Positions 58,612 to 64,000 of a stretch of 64,000 bases of DNA are shown here, in pieces. Numbering within the stretch: position 1 is the first letter of the stretch; each line of letters opens with the position of its first letter. Position numbers and translations under genes: made by a program. The notes below the pieces were generated by a model. It was given only the letters and a program-made list of their open reading frames with translations. It searched no databases and had not been told where the DNA came from. Source of the DNA: Megascapheus bottae (taxonomy: Eukaryota; Chordata; Mammalia; Rodentia; Geomyidae); NCBI GenBank assembly GCA_024803745.1, contig JANJXV010001770.1, forward strand, positions 1 to 64,000, written 5' to 3'.

Positions 58612-61600
58612 GATGACACAATTGAGGAATGTGAAGTCACAGAAAGGAGGTGTGTGAAGTCAAAATGGAGGTGTGTGAAGTCACAGAATGCAGGTATGTG
58701 AAGTCACAGAATGAAAGTGTGTGAAGTCAAAATGGAGGTTTGTGAAGTCTCTGAGTTGAGGTGTGTGAAGTCAAAGATTGGTGGTGTGTGAAGTCATAGA
58801 ATGGAGGTGTGTGAAGTCACAGAATGGAGGGGTGTGAAGTCACAATGGAGGTGTGTGAAGTCATAGAATGGAGGTGTGTGAAGTCACAGAATGGAGGTGT
58901 GTAAAGTGAGAATGGAGGTGTGCGAAGTCATAGAATGGAGGTGTGTAAAGTCATAGAATGGAGGTTTGTGAAGTCAGAATTGAGGTGTGTGAAGGAATAG
59001 AATGGAGGTTTGTGAAGTCACAGAATGGAGGTGCGTGAAGTCAGAATGGAGGTGTACGAAGTCATATAATGGAAGTGTGTGAAGTAATAGAATGGAGGTG
59101 TGTGAAATCATAGAATGGAGGTGTGTGAAGCCATAGAATGGACGGGTGTGAAGTCGTAAAATGGAGGCGTGTGAAGTCATAGAATGGAGGTGTGTGAAGT
59201 CATAGAGTGGAGGTGTGTGAAGTCACAGAATGGAGGTGTGTGAAGTCACAGAATGGAGGTGTGTGAAGTCACGGAATGGAGGTGTGTGAAGCCAAAATGG
59301 AGGTGTCTGAAGTCAGAGAATGGAGGTGTGTGAGTCATAGAATTGAAGTGTGTGAAGTCACAGAATGGAGGTTTGTGAAGTCATAGAATGGAGGTATGTG
59401 AAGTCATAGAATGGAGTTGTGTGAAGTCAGAATGGAGGTGTGTGAAGTCATAGAATGGACGTATGTGAAGTCACAGAATTCAGGTGTGTGAAGTCATAGA
59501 ATGGAGGTGTGTGAAGTCATACAATGGAGGTGTGTGAAGTCACATAATGGAGGTGTGTGAAGTTCTAGAATGGAGGTGTGTGAAGTCACAGAATTGAAGT
59601 GTGTGAAGTGATAGAATGGAGGTGTGTGAAGTCACAGAATGGCGGTGTGTGAAGTCAGAATGGAGGTGTGTGAAGTCATAGAATGGTGGTATGTGAAATC
59701 ATAGAATGGAGGTGTGTGAAGTTCTGGAATGGAGGTGTGTGAAGTCATAGAATGGAGGTGTGTGAAGTCACAGAGTGGAGGTGTGTGAAGTCATAGAATT
59801 GAGGTGTGTGAAGTCACAGAATTGAGGTGTGTGAAGTCAGAGAATTGAGGTGTGTGAAGTCACAGAAAGGAGGTGTGTGAAGTCAGAGAATGCAGGTGTG
59901 TGAAGTCATAGAATGGAAGTCTGTGAAGTCACAGAATTGAGGTGTGTGAAGTCACAGAATGGAGGTGTGTGAAGTCACAGAATGGAGGTGTGTGAAGTCA
60001 TAAAATGGAGGTGTGTGAAGTCCCAGAATGGAGGTGTGCGAAGTCACAGAATGGAGGTGTGTGAAGCCAAAATGGAGGGGTGTGAAGTCATAGAATGGAG
60101 GTGTGTGAAGTCAGACAAGGAAGGTGTGTGAAGTCACAGAATGGATGTGTCTGAAGTCATAGGACGGAGGTGTGTGAAGTCACAGAATGGAGGTGTGTGA
60201 AGTCACAGAATGGAGCCAAAATGGAGGTGTGTGAAGTCATAAAATGGAGGTGTGTGAAGTCAGAGAATGGAGGTGTGTGAGTCATAGAATTGAAGTGTGT
60301 GTAGTCACAAAATGGAGGTGTGTGAAGTCACAGAATGGAAGTGTGTGAAGTTACAGAATGGAGATATGTGAAGTCACAGAATGGAGGTGTGTGAAGTCAG
60401 AATGGAGGTGTGTGAAGTCATAGAATGGAGGTGTGTGAAGTCAGAATGGAGGTGTGTGAAGTCACAGAATGGACGTATGTGAAGTCACAGAATTCAGGTA
60501 TGTGAAGTCATAGAATGGAGGCGTGTGAAGTCAGAATGGAGATGTGTGAAGTCAGAATGGAGGTGTGTGAAGTCATAGAATGGATGTTTTTGAAATAAGA
60601 ATGGAGGTGTGTAAAGTCATAGAATGGAGGTGTGTGAAGTCACAGAATGGAGGTGTGTGAAGTCACAGAATGGAGGTGTGTGAAGTCCCAGAATGGAGGT
60701 TTGTGAAGTCACGGAATGGAGGTGTGTGAAGCCAAAATGGAGGTGTGTGAAGTCAGAGAATGGAGGTGTGTGAGTCATAGAATTGAAGTGTGTGAAGTCA
60801 CAGAATGGAGGTGTGTGAAGTCATAGAATGGAGGTGTGTGAAGTCATAGAATGGAGTTTTGTGAAGTCAGAATGGAGGTGTGTGAAGTCATAGAATGGAC
60901 GTATGTGAAGTCACAGAATTCAGGTGTGTGAAGTCATAGAATGGAGGTGTGTGAAGTTATAGAATGGTGGTGTGTGAAATCATAGAATGGAGGTGTGTAA
61001 AGTTCTAAAATGGAGGTGTGTGAAGTCACAGAATGGAGGTGTGTGAAGTCATAGAATGGAGGTGTGTGAAGTCACAGAATGGAGGTGTGTGAAGTCATAG
61101 AATGGAGGTGTGTGAAGTCACAGAATTGAGGTGTGTGAAGTCAGAGAATTGAGGTGTGTGAAGTCACAGAAAGGAGGTGTGAAATCAGAGAATGGAGGTG
61201 TGTGAAGTCATAGAATGGAAGTCTGTGAAGTCACAGAAATGAGGTGTGTGAAGTCACAGAATGGAGGTGTGTGAAGTCACAGAAGGGAGGTGTGTGAAGT
61301 CATAGAATGGAGGTGTGTGAAGTCCCAGAATGGAGGTGTGCGAAGTCACAGAATGGAGGTGTGTGGAGCCAAAATGGAGGGGTGTGAAGTCATAGAATGG
61401 AGGTGTGTGAAGTCAGACAAGGAAGGTGTGTGAAGTCACAGAATGGATGTGTCTGAAGTCATAGAATGGAGGTGTGTGAAGTCACAGAATGGAGGTGTGT
61501 GAAGTCACAGAATGCAGCAAAAATGGAGGTGTGTGAAGTCATAGAATGGAGGTGTGTGAAGTCAGAGAATGGAGGTGTGTGAGTCATAGAATTGAAGTGT

Positions 61601-62231
61601 GTGAAGTCACAAAATGGAGGTGTGTGAAGTCATAGAATGGAAGTGTGTGAAGTTACAGAATGGAGATGTGTGAAGTCACAGAATGGAGGTGTGTGAAGTC
61701 AGAATGGAGGTGTGTGAAGTCAGAGAATGGAGGTGTGTGAAGTCACAGAATTGAGGTGTGTGAAGTCATAGAATGGAGGTGTGTGAAGTCATGGAATGGA
61801 GGTGTGTGAAGTCAAAAAGGAGGTGTGTGAAGTCAGAATGGAGGTCTGTGAAGTCACAGAATGGAGGTTTGTGAAGTCACAGATGGACATGTGTTAAGTT
61901 ATAGAACAGAGGTGTGTGAAGTCATAGAATGGAGGCTTGTGAATTCAGAATGGAGATGTGTGAAGTCAGAATGGAGGTGTGTGAAGTCATAGAATGGATG
62001 TTTTTCAAATAAGAATGGAGGTGTGTAAAGTCATAGAATGGAGGTGTGGGAAATCACAGAATGGAGGTGTGTGAAGTCACAGAATGGAGGTGTGTGAAGT
62101 CACAAAATGGAGGTGTGTGAATTCACAGAATGGAGGTGTGTGAAATCACAGAATGGAGGCATGTGAAGTCACAGAATTAAGGTGTGTGAAATCATAGAAT
62201 GGAGGTGTGGGAAGTCAAAATGGAAGTGCGT
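58612..62231 (+). repeat. B+E higher-order unit 4 (3,620 bp)
   Basis: This unit is bounded by GATGACAC at 58,612 and 62,232, with hybrid monomers at 60,216 and 61,518 (the GCAGCAAAA form, as in unit 2). Its leading 1.6 kb matches units 3 and 5. Just after AATTCAGGTATG (60,493) it drops 271 bp present in unit 2 and resumes at GAGGCGTGTGAAG (60,516 against 54,691). GTTCTAAAATGG near 60,992 is a private change of the TTCTAGAA monomer. Its length equals that of unit 2, but through different internal deletions. Confidence 0.85.
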
Positions 62232-64000
62232 GATGACACAATTGAGGAATGTGAAGTCACAGAAAGGAGGTGTGTGAAGTCAAAATGGAGGTGTGTGAAG
62301 TCACAGAATGCAGGTATGTGAAGTCACAGAATGAAAGTGTGTGAAGTCAAAATGGAGGTTTGTGAAGTCTCTGAGTTGAGGTGTGTGAAGTCAAAGATTG
62401 GTGGTGTGTGAAGTCATAGAATGGAGGTGTGTGAAGTCACAGAATGGAGGGGTGTGAAGTCACAATGGAGGTGTGTGAAGTCATAGAATGGAGGTGTGTG
62501 AAGTCACATAATGGAGGTGTGTAAAGTGAGAATGGAGGTGTGCGAAGTCATAGAATGGAGGTGTGTAAAGTCATAGAATGGAGGTTTGTGAAGTCAGAAT
62601 TGAGGTGTGTGAAGGAATAGAATGGAGGTTTGTGAAGTCACAGAATGGAGGTGCGTGAAGTCAGAATGGAGGTGTACGAAGTCATATAATGGAAGTGTGT
62701 GAAGTAATAGAATGGAGGTGTGTGAAATCATAGAATGGAGGTGTGTGAAGCCATAGAATGGACGGGTGTGAAGTCGTAAAATGGAGGCGTGTGAAGTCAT
62801 AGAATGGAGGTGTGTGAAGTCATAGAGTGGAGGTGTGTGAAGTCACAGAATGGAGGTGTGTGAAGTCACAGAATGGAGGTGTGTGAAGTCACGGAATGGA
62901 GGTGTGTGAAGCCAAAATGGAGGTGTCTGAAGTCAGAGAATGGAGGTGTGTGAGTCATAGAATTGAAGTGTGTGAAGTCACAGAATGGAGGTTTGTGAAG
63001 TCATAGAATGGAGGTATGTGAAGTCATAGAATGGAGTTGTGTGAAGTCAGAATGGAGGTGTGTGAAGTCATAGAATGGACGTATGTGAAGTCACAGAATT
63101 CAGGTGTGTGAAGTCATAGAATGGAGGTGTGTGAAGTCATACAATGGAGGTGTGTGAAGTCACATAATGGAGGTGTGTGAAGTTCTAGAATGGAGGTGTG
63201 TGAAGTCACAGAATTGAAGTGTGTGAAGTGATAGAATGGAGGTGTGTGAAGTCACAGAATGGCGGTGTGTGAAGTCAGAATGGAGGTGTGTGAAGTCATA
63301 GAATGGTGGTATGTGAAATCATAGAATGGAGGTGTGTGAAGTTCTGGAATGGAGGTGTGTGAAGTCATAGAATGGAGGTGTGTGAAGTCACAGAGTGGAG
63401 GTGTGTGAAGTCATAGAATTGAGGTGTGTGAAGTCACAGAATTGAGGTGTGTGAAGTCAGAGAATTGAGGTGTGTGAAGTCACAGAAAGGAGGTGTGTGA
63501 AGTCAGAGAATGCAGGTGTGTGAAGTCATAGAATGGAAGTCTGTGAAGTCACAGAATTGAGGTGTGTGAAGTCACAGAATGGAGGTGTGTGAAGTCACAG
63601 AAGGGAGGTGTGTGAAGTCATAGAATGGAGGTGTGTGAAGTCCCAGAATGGAGGTGTGCGAAGTCACAGAATGGAGGTGTGTGAAGCCAAAATGGAGGGG
63701 TGTGAAGTCATAGAATGGAGGTGTGTGAAGTCAGACAAGGAAGGTGTGTGAAGTCACAGAATGGATGTGTCTGAAGTCATAGGACGGAGGTGTGTGAAGT
63801 CACAGAATGGAGGTGTGTGAAGTCACAGAATGGAGCCAAAATGGAGGTGTGTGAAGTCATAAAATGGAGGTGTGTGAAGTCAGAGAATGGAGGTGTGTGA
63901 GTCATAGAATTGAAGTGTGTGTAGTCACAAAATGGAGGTGTGTGAAGTCACAGAATGGAAGTGTGTGAAGTTACAGAATGGAGATATGTGAAGTCACAGA
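62232..64000 (+). repeat. B+E higher-order unit 5, cut by the window end
   Basis: This is the last, incomplete unit. The GATGACAC marker is at 62,232, the GTGAAGGAATAG monomer near 62,610 and the hybrid monomer at 63,836, each 3,620 bp after its counterpart in unit 4. It differs from units 3 and 4 by few bases: GTCACATAATGG near 62,505 (CACAGAATGG in units 3 and 4) and CAGAAGGGAGG near 63,599 (CAGAATGGAGG in units 3 and 4, CAGAAGGG in unit 2). The sequence is still in perfect monomer phase at base 64,000, so the array continues. Confidence 0.85.

Larger units (their letters stand above)
1..64000 (+). repeat. Minisatellite/satellite array, ~23-bp monomer, entire window
   Basis: Every stretch reads as head-to-tail copies of one short monomer. 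The commonest form is 23 bp (positions 1-23): GAAGTCACAG or GAAGTCATAG, then AATGGAGG, then a GT run. Shorter variants lose two bases (GAAGTCAGAATGG, GAAGTCAAAATGG, GTCACAATGG, GAAGCCAAAATGG) or one base (TGAGTCATAG). The consensus has 9 G, 7 A, 5 T and 2 C, about 48% GC, with strong G-over-C and purine bias on this strand. Orientation never changes. Because 23 is not a multiple of 3, the TGA in TGTGAAG visits every plus frame once per 69 bp, and GTCA gives TGAC on the minus strand in the same way. Open frames are therefore short throughout. No unique DNA, mobile element, RNA gene or gene is interspersed, and both ends lie outside the window. I do not recognise it as a named satellite family. 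Confidence 0.98.

Noticed and set aside
1..64000. CRISPR-like array of short direct repeats
   Set aside because: There are no unique spacers: monomers are contiguous, and the apparent spacers are the same repeat. No cas-like genes are present, and the length and HOR structure suit satellite DNA.
1..64000. Human satellite II/III (GGAAT/CATTC) identity, suggested by GAATGG and GGAATGG
   Set aside because: The period is 23 bp, not 5 bp, and GGAAT occurs only in the CACGGAATGG and TCATGGAATGG variants. Shared pentamers are insufficient.
1..64000. Telomeric or interstitial telomere repeat
   Set aside because: No TTAGGG, TTTAGGG or related runs were seen on either strand; the GT-rich tail GGTGTGTG is part of the 23-bp monomer.
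1..64000. G-quadruplex array
   Set aside because: The strand is G-rich but has almost no GGG runs. Most G tracts are GG, so canonical four-tract GGG quadruplexes are not supported.
1..64000. Coding tandem-repeat protein (mucin- or ZNF-like) on the plus strand
   Set aside because: Monomer length 23 shifts frame each unit, and TGA in TGTGAAG closes each frame about every 69 bp. No splice-bounded open segments of useful length are visible.

Overview
The whole 64,000-base window is one uninterrupted tandem-repeat array, a large minisatellite or satellite with a monomer of about 23 bp. The prototype monomer is positions 1-23. It opens with GAAGTCACAG (or GAAGTCATAG), continues through AATGGAGG and ends in GTGTGT. 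Shorter 21-22 bp versions such as GAAGTCAGAATGG, GAAGTCAAAATGG, GAAGCCAAAATGG and TGAGTCATAG are interspersed. Roughly 2,800 monomers follow one another head to tail, all on the same strand. I saw no unique sequence, transposon, RNA gene, credible protein gene, promoter or terminator. The array is already running at base 1 and still running at base 64,000, so neither flank is visible.

The array indicates a eukaryotic genome. Multi-kilobase higher-order repeats (HORs), near absence of CpG from the consensus and abundant TG/CA suit a CpG-methylating, possibly vertebrate, genome and a heterochromatic, subtelomeric or pericentromeric location. This is inference. I do not recognise the monomer as a named satellite, and nothing here identifies the species.

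The interest lies in the higher-order structure, which I tracked with rare marker monomers: a 34-bp hybrid monomer, a GATGACACAATTGAG monomer and TTCTAGAA monomers. (1) 1-13,979 is HOR-A with a 4,237-4,239 bp period: almost three full copies and a truncated fourth. (2) 13,980-20,788 is HOR-A material with about 1.08 kb missing at 13,979 and a B block inserted at about 14,650-15,720; the 4,237-bp spacing returns at 16,016 to 20,253. (3) 20,789-25,205 is a mosaic (C and D segments) that reappears at about 34.4-39.1 kb and 42.3-47.0 kb. (4) 25,206-29,495 is recombinant; from 25,485 on it repeats 13,980-17,990 at an exact offset of 11,505 bp. (5) 29,496-33,713 holds B and E segments. (6) 33,714-41,585 and 41,586-49,501 are a direct tandem duplication of 7.87/7.92 kb. 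(7) From about 48.7 kb to the end the B+E unit is tandemly repeated at 3,620 bp, with one 4,094-bp copy and one copy shortened to 2,205 bp.

The layers (23 bp, then 3.4-4.2 kb HORs, then 7.9-13.6 kb segmental copies) look like repeated unequal exchange and segmental amplification in monomer register. The sizes of the resolved insertions and deletions (44, 90, 271 bp) fit whole numbers of monomers. The only ORFs of note are three identical 68-codon minus-strand frames inside the youngest copies. They are repeat translations opened by one base change, and I do not treat them as genes.
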